Assembly (NCBI GenBank): GCA_021613535.1
Contig: CP075493.1
Location: forward strand, 16,306,001-16,370,000
Direction: 5' to 3'
Source of the DNA: Adineta vaga
Taxonomy: Eukaryota; Rotifera
Length of the DNA stretch: 64,000 nucleotides
The first letter of the stretch is position 1. Each line of letters opens with the position of its first letter. Below are positions 1 through 10,274 of this stretch, in pieces. The notes below the pieces were generated by a model. It saw only the letters and a program-made list of their open reading frames with translations, was not told the origin of the DNA and made no database searches. Position numbers and translations under genes: made by a program.

Positions 1-1109
1 TTTCTGTATATGATATTTCATTACTATGGAATTTCGTGTCACCAACAATATATTTATCAAGCATAAATAAAAGATTTGTATTAAGAGCAGAAATTAAGAC
101 ATTTGCTTGAATTGTAGTTCGAAGATAATTTAGAAATAGAGTTATTTGAGAAGATGCATTATTTTTAAAGAATTCAACAGTTGCATTTACTTTTTGTTGA
201 ACTTGTGTTTCAAGAAGAAGATCATTGTAGATAAATTCATCATGATATAAATCTTCTAATCTTTGAGAGATAACATCTTGAGATATTAAACAAAAAGTGG
301 ATAAAAGTTGAAACTAAATCAATGATAAAAGTTGATTTAAATTTAAAGATTTATTTCAACTAAATTTACTTGAGAACTAGCTGTTGATCGAAAATCACCT
401 GTTCCATATTTACTTGCATCTTCGAAATATAATTCTTCAATCCATTGTTGACTAATGAAATGACTTGAACAAACAGGATGATAGTTGATCGTACTGGAAA
501 CAAAATTTTTCAAAGGTATTGATATTGTTGAACATGGGCACGAGAGAGTGTCACTATATTTATGATAAAGTTCAGCGAAACTATCGACAGATATTTTGTC
601 AGTATGAATTATTCGAGAATTTGATGTCATCAGAGTAGCCAAGGAAAGAATATAAAGAGATCCTAGAAAGTAATACATAAATTTATTATGACATAAAAAT
701 GTTATTTTAGTAGTTTTCTAAAAAAAACTCTGTATCAGAGATGAATGAGTCGCGGTGTAACAGCGCCCCATCTGTACCTCTTTTATTATCCCATCGATCT
801 TTGATTTATATAATTTTCAAGATATTTTTTACTATTGATCAAAATTTTTGATATAATTTGCCTCTTTCAATATTTATGTATAATGACTTATTAATAAATT
901 TATATTTTAAATATGATCAACGATATTCTTTGTGACTTACCAATGAGAAGTAGTACATATAACCAAGTTGCATATTTTTGTTGCTTGAGAATAATTGCTG
1001 GATCATTTTGTTCATCATTGTCATCATTATATTCATTTTCTTCACGCATAAAAATATTGTAATTACATATTTTTTCATAAAATCTATGAGCCAGTTTTTT
1101 AAGATTCAT
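1..1109 (-). CDS. Two-pass membrane protein of a Cys-containing multicopy family (3' end off window)
   Basis: Function unknown. Three exons can be joined: 1109-941, 662-370 and 313 to beyond the window edge, with GT..AG introns; frame is kept across both. Exon 1 starts at the ATG of MNLKKLAHRFYEK and ends in a hydrophobic stretch (YATWLYVLLLIG) that continues into exon 2 (SLYILSLATLM), giving one membrane helix near residue 60. After it come the motifs SCPCSTISIP and HPVCSSHFISQQWI, which match TCPCKHISIDYK and HEICSSDFITQKWF in the gene at 42090. Exon 3 is an amphipathic extracellular region. The C-terminal membrane helix seen in the 42-kb relative would lie outside the window. Family membership is well supported by these shared Cys motifs; the role is not known. 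Confidence 0.72.
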
Positions 1110-1875
1110 TCTTTCAATAAAGAGTTTCTATTAAAAATTAATCTATTATAAAAAGTCCAGAAGTAATTTTTGTATCCTTGCATTCCTTCTCTTGAAATGA
1201 AGATAATACAAAAAGTTATACCTCATTGTCTCATCAGACCATATGACCATTCAGGTATTGAGGATGATAAAATTGAGTAGTAAACTTGCAGAAAGGGAAG
1301 GCTTCGGAGGGGCTAGCCGTGAGTGGCGTCTTACAGGGGTACCGACAAACGAACTAACTGCTCCGAATAGCACTTCTTAATATGCCAATGAAATAAATGC
1401 GGCAGGTTTGGGTTTAGCACTCATACACTGTCCTATTTTGCTATTCAAGACAGTTATCCTTTTGTTTATAAAAGACAAATATGATTAGGTATACTAAGGT
1501 GGCGAAAGCCGTTCAGTGGATTAGTGTTCTATTGGGATAGTGATTTTTACTTTTGAACATTTAACAAATAGTAAGCATAGTAATAACCCGTCAATTTTAA
1601 TTGTATAAGACTTTGAGATAAATGAAAACAAATTTAAGAAGGCATTTCAGTGGGTATCTTTCTCCTTTTCTGTAAAAAGCATGGTGATGAAGATTATTTA
1701 ACTTCAGCTAATAATTCAGCTGCGGGTCAAGCGAGTCACTCTCGACGAACATTATCTTGTATTTTAGAGAAAAAGTTTGTTCTGATCAGGAAACCATTTC
1801 AAATGAAGTTTCAAGTCTGGATTTATATTTTGTAGATAGATAGAACTAACAAAATACATAGAGATTCTGAAGGAG
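1110..1875. other. Non-coding stretch
   Basis: No supported gene. AT-rich with one GC-richer patch near 1300-1400 and no coding pattern. A 61-codon open frame at 1650-1835 has no recognisable features. Confidence 0.5.
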
Positions 1876-2452
1876 GAGTTCATTTTCAAACTTTTTTGTT
1901 GTAGAAATACCTTACTACTGTAGTTTCCAGTGTCTTAACAAGGAGAGGGGGTCAGCTACCCCTAGAAAGATTTTGAAAATCCGGTTTTCTATGGACCGAT
2001 CAACACTAAAGGGGGTACAAAGGCTTTTTTCTCTCTTCATTTTTGATTTTTTGGGAGATCGTATGGGCGCATCATTTTGCTCTTTAAATAGAAATCACAA
2101 CTTTGGTCGGCTGAAATTTTTTTCAAAATAGATTAAAGCGATCGGGAAGACTGAGCCTCCCCAGCCCAAAATCCTGGTTCTGCCACTGATAGTTTTGTTC
2201 AAGAAAGTCTGAAAAACTCATTTTCGAATTAAAATTTAAACACAATAATAATATTAAATGACATTAGCCTATCTTAGACGTATTCTTCGATATAAATAAA
2301 GAACAGGTCTGAAAATTTTACAATGAACTATTCTTATTGAGACTTCTTTCCAGACAAAGTTTCGAATTTTAATTCAAAATGAGTTTTCCGATGTTTCAGA
2401 AAAAACTACAATAGTGAGATATCTCAACAATAATATGGTTTGAAAATGAACG
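1876..2452. mobile_element. Inverted-repeat element (MITE-like) carrying a nested hAT-like insertion
   Basis: The sequence at about 1876-1930 (GTTCATTTTCAAAC ... CTACTGTAGTTT) returns in inverted orientation at about 2402-2452. A second pair of inverted repeats, near 2208-2235 and 2366-2395 (share ACTCATTTT and AATTAAAATT), lies inside. No transposase frame is present, so this would be a non-autonomous DNA element. The outer boundaries are approximate because arm identity is only about 75-80 percent by eye. Confidence 0.5.
1928..2188. mobile_element. hAT-like MITE
   Basis: Left end CAGTGTCTTAACAAGGA and right end (reverse strand) CAGTGGCAGAACCAGGA form an imperfect terminal inverted repeat of the CAGTG type usual for hAT elements. 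The flanking 8-mers GTAGTTTC (1920-1927) and ATAGTTTT (2189-2196) match at 6 of 8 positions, as expected for an old hAT target duplication. The 261-bp body is non-coding. Confidence 0.55.
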
Positions 2453-3275
2453 CCTCTTTTAGAACTAAATCTAAAATTATGGGTTATAACATTTATCTGT
2501 CGTTATGTGAACCATACTGATAAGAGATATTTCTATAATATAAAAAGGTAAAAAGAAAGAGATCATCATTAATGATAAATAAGTTTACATATGATATCAT
2601 TCTATATACATAAAAGATAGAGACTCTAACAAGAGAATTGAGAATATTTTTGTTAATCGACAAAGTTAGCGGATTCATCATTGCTAAACTCAGAGTAATG
2701 AACTTTCTAAAAATGTTCTCATAATGATGAAAACTCACAAAAAAAAGGTTTGTAATCATATTCTAATATACCTTCAAGTGACTAAGTAAAAAAAAGATTT
2801 ATGCTAAAAAACTTTGTATTTATTCCATATGTTACTTAGATTTGAAAAAAATATGAGAAAGGAAAATCATTTATTTAGATATAAAGCCGTGCCTACGTAG
2901 TGTATGCATTTTCTTTTAAAGTGCTTTATGATTTTTTTCTCTCTTTTGAACATATGTTAAAACGGATATGTGGAAAAAAAGAATGAGAATAGAAAATAGA
3001 TTATTTTTTTCTCTTTTAACGTATGACATAATAATTAAATAATAATAACAAAATGAATGAATTTCATTTATTTCTCATGAATTAAAAAATAATATTAATT
3101 AGATCTGAGGTAATTTATAAAAAATCTTAATCTTCGCTTTTTTATTTGTCAAATTAAAGCTAAAGATTGATAGTATCTAAGTTGAACAAAAGATCAATAT
3201 CATTCGATAATAGATTCTTGAAGAAGATATAAATCAATATTATAGTGTTGTAATAGGATATATATATATATATAT
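2453..3275. other. Non-coding AT-rich stretch
   Basis: No supported gene. It ends in a (TA)n microsatellite at about 3259-3275, directly before the glutamate-receptor remnant. Confidence 0.5.
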
Positions 3276-3893
3276 GTATATACTGCTAATTTAGCATAAG
3301 ATTTGACAATAATGAAGTCGAAAGGTATCATTGATGGAATTGATGATCTTAGAAATAGAAAAATTCCATTTAATCGTAGTGGTATTCGTATAGGTACAGC
3401 TGTTCAAGAGTATTATTTACGAGAAATCTCTGGGGGAATTCGAAATTTCTATCCAATAAAGTTTTGTCAACATTTATATGACAGTTTATTATCAGGTGTT
3501 ATTGATGCTGATGGTCTCACGGATATTGGTAGTGGAGAATATATTGTCAATAATGTTTACTGTAATTTAACATTGGGTGGTAAAGGTTTCGATAAAAATG
3601 TATTTGATATTGTTACACCTAAACAATGGTTATATGTTACAGATTTAGCTGTCAATATTTTAGTATTAAGAGAATCAGGTGTGTTGGAAAGTTTAAAATT
3701 AAAATGATTTCAATCAAAGACTTGCCCGGAAACAGAAAAAGCGTCAAGTGCAATAAGAATGGATTCAATGAGTGGAATATTTCTTACATTTGGAATTATT
3801 TATGTTGTATCAATATTTGTATTTATATGGAAACGATTCATTTCATACAGTGGTCTATTGTATCTCAATCTGAATTTAGAAAAAGAAAATTGA
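3276..3893 (+). pseudogene. Ionotropic glutamate receptor fragment (M3, S2 and M4), inactivated
   Basis: Reading from 3279 gives YTANLA, the core of the M3 gate signature (SYTANLAAF) of ionotropic glutamate receptors, then a TAA stop at 3297. After it, 3303-3704 encodes an S2 ligand-binding half with MKSKGIIDGIDDLRN, CQHLYDSLLSGVIDA, NVYCNLTLGGKGFDK and LVLRESGVLESLK. A TGA at 3705-3707 stands where the family has Trp (K-W-F). The frame then runs on through FQSKTCPE, MDSMSGIFLTFG and an M4 helix (IIYVVSIFVFIWKR) to a stop at 3891. There is no N-terminal domain, S1 half, M1 or pore upstream, only TA repeats. Two nonsense codons and a missing 5' half make this a dead fragment. Family assignment is strong; subtype is not resolved. 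Confidence 0.85.
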
Positions 3894-4014
3894 CCTTATT
3901 TCGAACTGAAACTAAGGGGACTAAGGGATCTAAGGAGACTTACAAAATGACGTTTTTGTTATTCTATGATAATTCGTAATTAGTATAGATTTTCCCTTCA
4001 TAATTTAGTTCCCT

Positions 4015-4110
4015 TGAGAGTGTTCGAAGGGTGATGAGGGCGACATCTCGCTGAGGGTGTTCGGAGGATGATGAAGATGAGATCTCACTGAGGGTGATTT
4101 CATTGGTTTT
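4015..4110. repeat. Two diverged tandem units of about 38 bp
   Basis: GTGTTCG(A/G)AGG.TGATGA ... ATCTC.CTGAGG occurs twice in tandem. No coding or ribozyme function is visible; the GTGATGAG here lacks the rest of a hammerhead core. Confidence 0.45.
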
Positions 4111-4179
4111 TATTCAGATACACTAGTTGTAGGAAATGTAATGTTTTATTGTATTCATTGTGAAAGCTGTCCTTTTCTT

Positions 4180-4801
4180 ACGAGGGAACCACCCGAGGTG
4201 TCAAAAAGCTTTTCGGCCGAGATTATGATGGTTAGATAGGCCATAGCTAGGAGTGATCTGCCCTAAGTTAGTTCGTGCCCAAGTTGAGATCCATCTGAGA
4301 TATAGACTTTTTACTAGAATTTGCCTATGGGACCCCAAATTCCCCATAAAATCAAAGTTTTGAATTTTGAGGTGAGATTTTGTCCATATCAAGGCCTCAG
4401 CCAGAGTAGTTCATTCACAAAATTTCAGGATTTTTTGACTAAGCATTCTCGAGATATAATGTTTTCAAATATCTATGAATACAACGATATTTGTAAAAAA
4501 CTATGTTTATGTTAACATACTGAGATCTCGAGAATGCCTAGTCAAAAAATCCTGAAATTTTGTGAATGAACTACTCTGGCTGAGGCCTTGATATGGACAA
4601 AATCTCACCTCAAAATTCAAAACTTTGATTTTATGGGGAATTTGGGGTCCCATAGGCAAATTCTAGTAAAAAGTCTATATCTCAGATGGATCTCAACTTG
4701 GGCACGAACTAACTTAGGGCAGATCACTCCTAGCTATGGCCTATCTAACCATCATAATCTCGACCGAAAAACCTTTTTGACACCTCGGGTGGTTCCCTCG
4801 T
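4180..4801. repeat. Long palindrome: 276-278 bp inverted arms with a 68-bp spacer
   Basis: The arms at 4180-4455 and 4524-4801 are near-identical reverse complements, starting at ACGAGGGAACCACCCGAGG and ending at CATTCTCGAGAT. Differences are a few single bases (for example GCTTTTCGGCC against GGTTTTTCGGTC). The spacer is AT-rich. Matching open frames on both arms are only a product of the symmetry. This looks like a foldback or MITE-type element, or a recent inverted duplication. No target-site duplication could be fixed by eye. Confidence 0.8.
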
Positions 4802-5523
4802 TAGTTCCTTTAGTTCATCCTTCAAATAGATATATGAGGGTCGATTTTTTTCTAAAATTCAATTTGAAATATAAAAGACCATAGACTCTTGGACCCTTAG
4901 ACCCTTGGACCCTGAGGCCCGTAGACCCACAGATCTTTAGTATCAGAGTCTTCAAAATTCATTTAGATAAAAATATCCGATTGAGTATATACATTTCTTA
5001 TCATTAATCATCAATTACGGTGATTCAATGGAGATAGTACTGGAATTATATCTGATCATGATGGAATGAAATGATTAAGATCGTGAAAAATAATTTAAAG
5101 ATTGGTGAATCGTGCCACCTATTCATATAGCAGTCACTGTCGTTTATTGAATATGATCAATTGGTTTTTTTACCCGTGTACCCAGGGTTGTGTGAAAAAA
5201 ATGATTGTTCTCTGTCATATAGATCTAATTCAAAATGCATCGCAAATCAGATTTTAGAATTGACATACCTAAAGATATGTGTAGAGTCAAAGTCTCAGCA
5301 ACACATATACTCTTCTCTATATAATCAGACGAATGTGGTACAATCATCTCAGAAAATGCCAACCAACGTCACAGTATCACAAGCCATTGCAATAAATATA
5401 CCATGTTATTAATAATTCCAAACCAATACCACAGAGTTCCACTCAATGAAGTTTTCACCCAGAAACGTTCACCTTTCTTCTTCTCATTAGTCATACTTTC
5501 AAGTGTACACCACTATGTTAACT
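4802..5523. other. Non-coding stretch with a degenerate 10-11 bp repeat
   Basis: At 4882-4930 the unit GACCCTTGG/AGACCC is repeated imperfectly. The rest shows no supported gene. An 83-codon open frame at 5161-5412 has no recognisable features. Confidence 0.5.
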
Positions 5524-5937
5524 TCAGTATGAAAAACGATCGTTAGTATTTGAGTAGTTGAGCACTGCGAAGAGTCAGAAGACAGACACACACCGGTCAT
5601 GGTAGTTCATGTCTGCATATCACATCATTTCTCACGGATGGTTATTGTTATAAATAGACATTCAGCATTTGAAGTCGTGATGCGACGCTATGCAGACATA
5701 ATCCATCTGGTGAGACCCTTGGACAAGGTCGAAACCGGTAGATTATTTTAAAATCGAAATTGCAAAAGAGGAAACGATAGTAAGATTAAGAGGGGCACAA
5801 ACAACAGATAACTGCATTTCCGAGAACGTTAACTCTATTGATAGCTACGAATCAACAGAAACAGATAGTACAACGACGACTTTAGAACAACAATGCGACA
5901 GGAACAACTATTACGAAAAGCAGAGTCTCAGAGGAGC
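5524..5937 (+). repeat. PLE terminal block (pLTR-like), copy A
   Basis: This block is a near-identical copy of 53723-54138: both begin CAGTATGAAAAACGATCG and share a TATA-like TTATAAATAGACA, a hammerhead motif and the reading frame that follows it. At 5937 the similarity stops and RT copy 1 begins. The equivalent ATG of the small frame at 53951 is ATC here. Penelope-like elements are known to carry such LTR-like repeats with hammerheads. This copy is probably an older, truncated insertion. Confidence 0.75.
5698..5746 (+). ncRNA. Hammerhead ribozyme motif, core-mutated
   Basis: Stem I AUAAUC/GAUUAU is perfect, stem II is ACC.CUU..AAGGU, and CGAAA is followed by CCGG and GUA. The first core box reads CUGGUGAG rather than CUGAUGAG. 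The changed core A predicts loss of cleavage. Stem III is only the self-complementary CCGG, as in minimal hammerheads that act as dimers. The intact sister copy is at 53896. Confidence 0.72.
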
Positions 5938-7285
5938 AAGCATATCAATGTCTTGGTTCAATTGATCCTTTACCTGATCTCGTTCAACGGACAAATCAAT
6001 ATTTATTAGATCTTCGATTAACTAAATGGATTACACAAAAACAATATGAAGAATTATGTGTTAAATCAGATGAAGTTGAATTAGCTCATCTCTATTATCT
6101 TCCAAAAACACAAACTTAATACACCTTTACGTCCAATCATTTCTGGTCTTAAACATCCAACATTAAAGATATCAAAGTTTCTCGATAGTTTATTACGACC
6201 ACTATTTGATCAAATGGCTTCAAAAACAACAGTTACATCTGGTTTTGAATTAATTAAACATTTACAAAAATGGTCAATAACCAAATTAAACAAAGAAACT
6301 TTATTATCAACAATTGATGTTACAGATCTTTATACAATGATTCCACAAATAGAAGGTGTATTAACATTAAAACAAATGTTAGATTATCATCAATTAAAAC
6401 GAGTTAAAAATTTAAAAGTAGAAGCAATTATTCGTCTAGCAAGATTTGTGATGAGAAATAATTATTTTTCTTACAATAATCAATATTATCATCAAATCCG
6501 AGGTGGAGCGATGGGTTCTCCATTAACTCTCACTATTGCTAATTGTTACATGTTCTTTTTTGAACAAAATATTATCAGACAAATTACAAATAGTGGTGGT
6601 CTCTACTTCCGATATATTGATGATATATTTATTATAATTAATTGGCCTTTACAACATTTTCAAAAACAAATCAATCGATGGAATACATTCGATGAAAATA
6701 TCAATTTAATTCCCACTATTGGTCATCAAATTAATTTTCTCGATTTATCTATTGAAAATCAAAATGATCAATTATTTACACAAGTCTATCATAAACCATC
6801 CTATGAACCATATTATTTACCGTTCAATAGTATACATCCATTACATATGAAAAAGAATATTCCTTTCGCTATGTTAATACGTGCGATCCGATATTCTTCA
6901 ACATATGACGCTTATTCGAAAGAAAGAAGTCGTTTACGTATGGATCTACTTATAAATAAATATCCTATCAAATTCATTGACGAACAATTCCAAAATGTAT
7001 TCAATAAATTCAATATCAATGAATTATTTAATACTACGAAAATTTTCCAAAATTACGTCAACAAGTTATCAATCATTCGTTTGAACCTAAGATACCGATC
7101 GATTATAATCAAACAATGTTCATCCATTTTACTTATTGTTCCAATATGAGAACATTTCCTAAGAAATTTCATCATTTATGGAATGAGTATTTTGATAAAT
7201 CACCGATCAACGATATCGTTCCTATTCTTGGTACTCGTAATTCTGAAAATCTCCAACAACAATTGGTTCATACTCATCAATTATA
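5938..7285 (+). pseudogene. Athena/Penelope-type reverse transcriptase, copy 1
   Basis: Translation starts in AYQCLG...DPLPDLVQRTNQYL and contains the RT blocks WITQKQYEELC, LRPIISGLKHP, IDVTDLYTMIP, IRGGAMGSPLTLTIANCYMF and FRYIDDIFIIINWP (catalytic DD). A 2-nt loss near 6110 (where others have KAHKPGTPL) and another frameshift near 7040 break it. The conserved tail, from FIHFTYCSNM through PILGTRN to LVHTHQL, ends at a TAA at 7285. No GIY-YIG endonuclease follows, which fits the Athena branch. The N-terminal half seen in the 49-52 kb element is absent. The upstream neighbour is the terminal block at 5524; a ribozyme lies 130 bp downstream. Confidence 0.85.
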
Positions 7286-7412
7286 AATAGGTATGGTTTT
7301 CATAAAATAATCTTTTCGTTGTATATTTTCTCGTTCTCATATCTACATATATATATATTTTACATTTATTATTTCATTTTCCATCACTTGTTTACAAAAA
7401 GTTTTTTATAAT

Positions 7413-7485
7413 ATGCAGAGCCCTGATGAGTGTTCTTTATTTTTAAATAAATACATGAAACGCGTCGGCAAAACTAAACTCTGCA
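7413..7485 (+). ncRNA. Hammerhead ribozyme, intact core
   Basis: CUGAUGAG at 7423-7430, GAAAC at 7457-7461 and GCGUC follow the hammerhead order. Stem I pairs AGCC with GGC next to the cleavage site and UGCAGAG with CUCUGCA further out, leaving an internal loop. Stem II (GUGU/ACAU) encloses a long AU-rich loop. Stem III is the palindrome CGCG. It lies in the 3' region of RT copy 1, a place known for PLE hammerheads. Confidence 0.82.
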
Positions 7486-7570
7486 TTTATTATATTATAT
7501 ATCATTTTTCAAACATCTATCTATTAATTTATCAAGTTAATTTTTGACTTTGAATTGATTGCTGGATGCA

Positions 7571-7709
7571 TAAATTTGATGAAAATATTATCCTCAAAGT
7601 TAATATTAGTAATCAAGTCAATTTTCTGGATTTACAAATTAATAATCAAGATGGTAATTTAATAACATATGTTTACCACAAGCCATCATATGAACCATAT
7701 TATTTACCA
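7571..7709 (+). repeat. 139-bp exact duplication of an internal RT segment
   Basis: Bases 7571-7709 repeat 8503-8641 without a visible difference (encoding KFDENIILKVN ... YEPYYLP). The duplicate sits just upstream of RT copy 2, so part of the RT gene was copied in front of itself, and recently. Confidence 0.85.
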
Positions 7710-7741
7710 CCGAACATTATGAAAAAGAATCCAATGCTTAT

Positions 7742-9103
7742 ATGGACCGAACAAAAGCTTATCAATGTTTAGGTATAAAAGATCCATTACCAAACCTTAT
7801 TATTCAAACAAATAAATATTTATTTGATTTACGTCTGGCTAAATGGATTACACAAAAACAATATGAGCAATTGTGTATTAAATCAGATGAAGTTGAATTA
7901 GCTCATCTATATTATTTACCAAAAGCTCATAAACCGGGAACACCTCTTCGACCCATTGTATCTGGATTAAAACATCCCACAATAAAGATCTCAAAATATT
8001 TGGATAATCTCTTACGACCCTTATTTGATCAAATGGCCATCAAAACAACAATTACTTCTGGTTTTGATTTGGTTCAACATTTAAGAAAATGGTCAATCAT
8101 CAATTTAAGAAAAGATTCTTTATTGTGTACAATCGATGTTTCAGATCTTTATACTATGATACCACAAGTCGAAGGTGTATTATCCTTAAAGAAAATGTTA
8201 GATTATCTTCAATTAAAAGAAATTAAAGGTCTCAAGATTGAAGCTATTATACGTTTAGCCAGATATGTTATGAAGAATAATTATTTTTCTTATAACGGTC
8301 AATATTATCATCAAATAAGAGGTGGAGCAATGGGTTCCCCTCTTACATTAACAATTGCCAACTGTTATATGTTCTTCTATGAACAAAATATTATTAATCA
8401 AATTAAGAACAGTTTTGGTTTATATTTTCGTTATATTGATGATATCTTCATTATTATTAATTGGCCACAACGTCATTTACTTCAACAAATTGATCGATGG
8501 AATAAATTTGATGAAAATATTATCCTCAAAGTTAATATTAGTAATCAAGTCAATTTTCTGGATTTACAAATTAATAATCAAGATGGTAATTTAATAACAT
8601 ATGTTTACCACAAGCCATCATATGAACCATATTATTTACCATTTAACAGCATTCATCCATGGCATATGAAACAAAATATACCTTTTGCTATGTTACTTCG
8701 AGCAATTAGGTATTGTTCAACATTTCAAAGTTACTTAGATGAACGTGGTAAATTAAGAATGGATCTATTACTTAATAAATATCCAATCAAATTCATCGAT
8801 CAACAATTCAATCGTGTCTTTGAAAAATTCAATATTAATCAACCATTAAACATCTACAATTATGATACATTACGACAAAAAGTCATCGATACTCCCTATC
8901 AAGAAAAAGTTCCAATTGATTATAGGAAAACTTTATTTGTTCATTTTACTTATTGTTCAAATATGACAACATTTCCAAGAAAATTTCATTCACTTTGGAA
9001 CAAGTATTTTGAACAATCTCCAATCAATGAAGTCACTCCAATTCTTGGTACTCGTAATGTCAATAGTTTACAAAGACAATTAGTACATACTCGTCATTCT
9101 TAA
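7742..9103 (+). CDS. Athena/Penelope-type reverse transcriptase, copy 2 (open, 453 codons)
   Basis: One uninterrupted frame. The first recognisable family segment is KAYQCLG, so the ATG at 7742 may not be the original start. RT motifs in order: WITQKQYEQLC (about residue 35), KAHKPGTPLRPIVSGLKHP, IDVSDLYTMIP, GGAMGSPLTLTIANCYMF, FRYIDDIFIIINWP with the catalytic Asp pair, then the VYHKPSYEPYYLPFNS and RAIRYCSTFQSY blocks and the terminal PILGTRNVNSLQ. There is no GIY-YIG domain. The long N-terminal extension and the DKS/DKG-type motif of the 49-52 kb element are missing, so it is probably 5'-truncated although its RT core is intact. A ribozyme motif follows at 9425. Confidence 0.87.
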   Translation: MDRTKAYQCLGIKDPLPNLIIQTNKYLFDLRLAKWITQKQYEQLCIKSDEVELAHLYYLPKAHKPGTPLRPIVSGLKHPTIKISKYLDNLLRPLFDQMAIKTTITSGFDLVQHLRKWSIINLRKDSLLCTIDVSDLYTMIPQVEGVLSLKKMLDYLQLKEIKGLKIEAIIRLARYVMKNNYFSYNGQYYHQIRGGAMGSPLTLTIANCYMFFYEQNIINQIKNSFGLYFRYIDDIFIIINWPQRHLLQQIDRWNKFDENIILKVNISNQVNFLDLQINNQDGNLITYVYHKPSYEPYYLPFNSIHPWHMKQNIPFAMLLRAIRYCSTFQSYLDERGKLRMDLLLNKYPIKFIDQQFNRVFEKFNINQPLNIYNYDTLRQKVIDTPYQEKVPIDYRKTLFVHFTYCSNMTTFPRKFHSLWNKYFEQSPINEVTPILGTRNVNSLQRQLVHTRHS

Positions 9104-9424
9104 ATCACTATTATATCCCAACCTATATTACAAGTTTATATTAATTTATTTCAACAATTACTTATTAAAACTTAGATAATACAATCAAATATTGTGGCTT
9201 AGATTAAAAATCAAAATTCAAGTTTATTATCGATTTATTGGTCTTCAACATTCCAAAAAACTCGATTTATATAAACTATATTGAGTCTTTAGATTTTTAT
9301 TCTATATATATATATATTCTTTTTCCACTTATTTGCCTTGTCCACATACATATTTCCTCATTTAGGTTTAACATTACATTTCGTTTTTTCTATTTCTTAT
9401 TCTTCTTAAAAAGTTTTCTATATA

Positions 9425-9500
9425 TATGCAGAGCCCTAATGAGTGTTTCATTATTTTAATAAATCACACGAAACGCGTCGGCGAATCAAACATTTGCATA
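9425..9500 (+). ncRNA. Hammerhead ribozyme motif, core-mutated
   Basis: Same layout as at 7413: AUGCAGAGCC, then CUAAUGAG (9436-9443) in place of CUGAUGAG, stem II UGU/ACA with an AU-rich loop, CGAAACGCGUCGGC, and a distal UGCAUAU partner. The altered core G predicts poor or no activity. Confidence 0.7.
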
Positions 9501-10274
9501 TATTTATTCTTATATAACAATAGCAATTTGTTAATTAGTATATTTGGCTATTTTTGATTGATTAGATCGATTGCTGAAAAGCAAAGGTTGAGATCAGCAA
9601 ATTAGTTTATATTTTATTTATATAGATTAATTTGTTTTCAATTGATTTACACCCACTACCCACAAACCCACCCATTTGAATCAATTTTTGACCTTTATTT
9701 ATTCATAAATTCTAAAATAACATTGACAAAAATATTTTCTCATATTTAATTTTCATTTTTATTTTTAAAAATTTATTTTGTTGTCTTAATTACCGATTAT
9801 CCATTATAAAATAAAATGACCTTCACTGTTCGTTTATTGAATAATCTTGAAAATTTATCTAAATATCCACTCACACCCACATCTGATTTATTATCCTAAA
9901 CAAGATTTTGCCAGTAATGAAAAAATTTAGACTGAAAATGATCTTCTCGAAATGATGTCAGTAAATACATAATATATGCAATCTAAACTAAATACTGTAC
10001 TTATTTGTGTAATGTATATAAAAGAAAATATGATTGGTGATTATATCTTTATTTCGTTTATTCCACTAACTCAAAGTCTAAATCAGACGGATTTTCAGAC
10101 CATTCCAAAAATGTTTTCGAAAAATATGCCAGATATTATGGCGTAATTTGCTCAATGATTATTTCATATAAATCGCCATAGAATTCGTTTTGTCAGCAAT
10201 CGAAGGTAGAGGAGAGGGTATAGAACCAGGCTCTGATACCTCCTGCACAATATATTTATATATATTTCATGAAA
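9501..10274. other. Non-coding stretch with an old copy of a DNA-transposon end
   Basis: No gene. About 9890-10200 weakly resembles the right-end block found at 10780-11490 and 17000-17675 (TTTTGCCAGTAA, TTTAGACT, ATGGCG..ATTTGC). A degenerate CCCAC-rich patch lies near 9650-9680. Confidence 0.4.

Noticed and set aside
4015-4110. GTGATGAG and CTGAGG repeats as a ribozyme
   Set aside because: There is no GAAA box or pairing stems; a short tandem repeat explains it.
4201-4884. Matching frames on both strands (MIWTKSHLKIQNFDF...)
   Set aside because: They are identical because they lie on the two arms of the palindrome; no family features.
7566-7772. Separate 68-codon gene before RT copy 2
   Set aside because: It is the 139-bp duplicate of the RT interior plus a linker.
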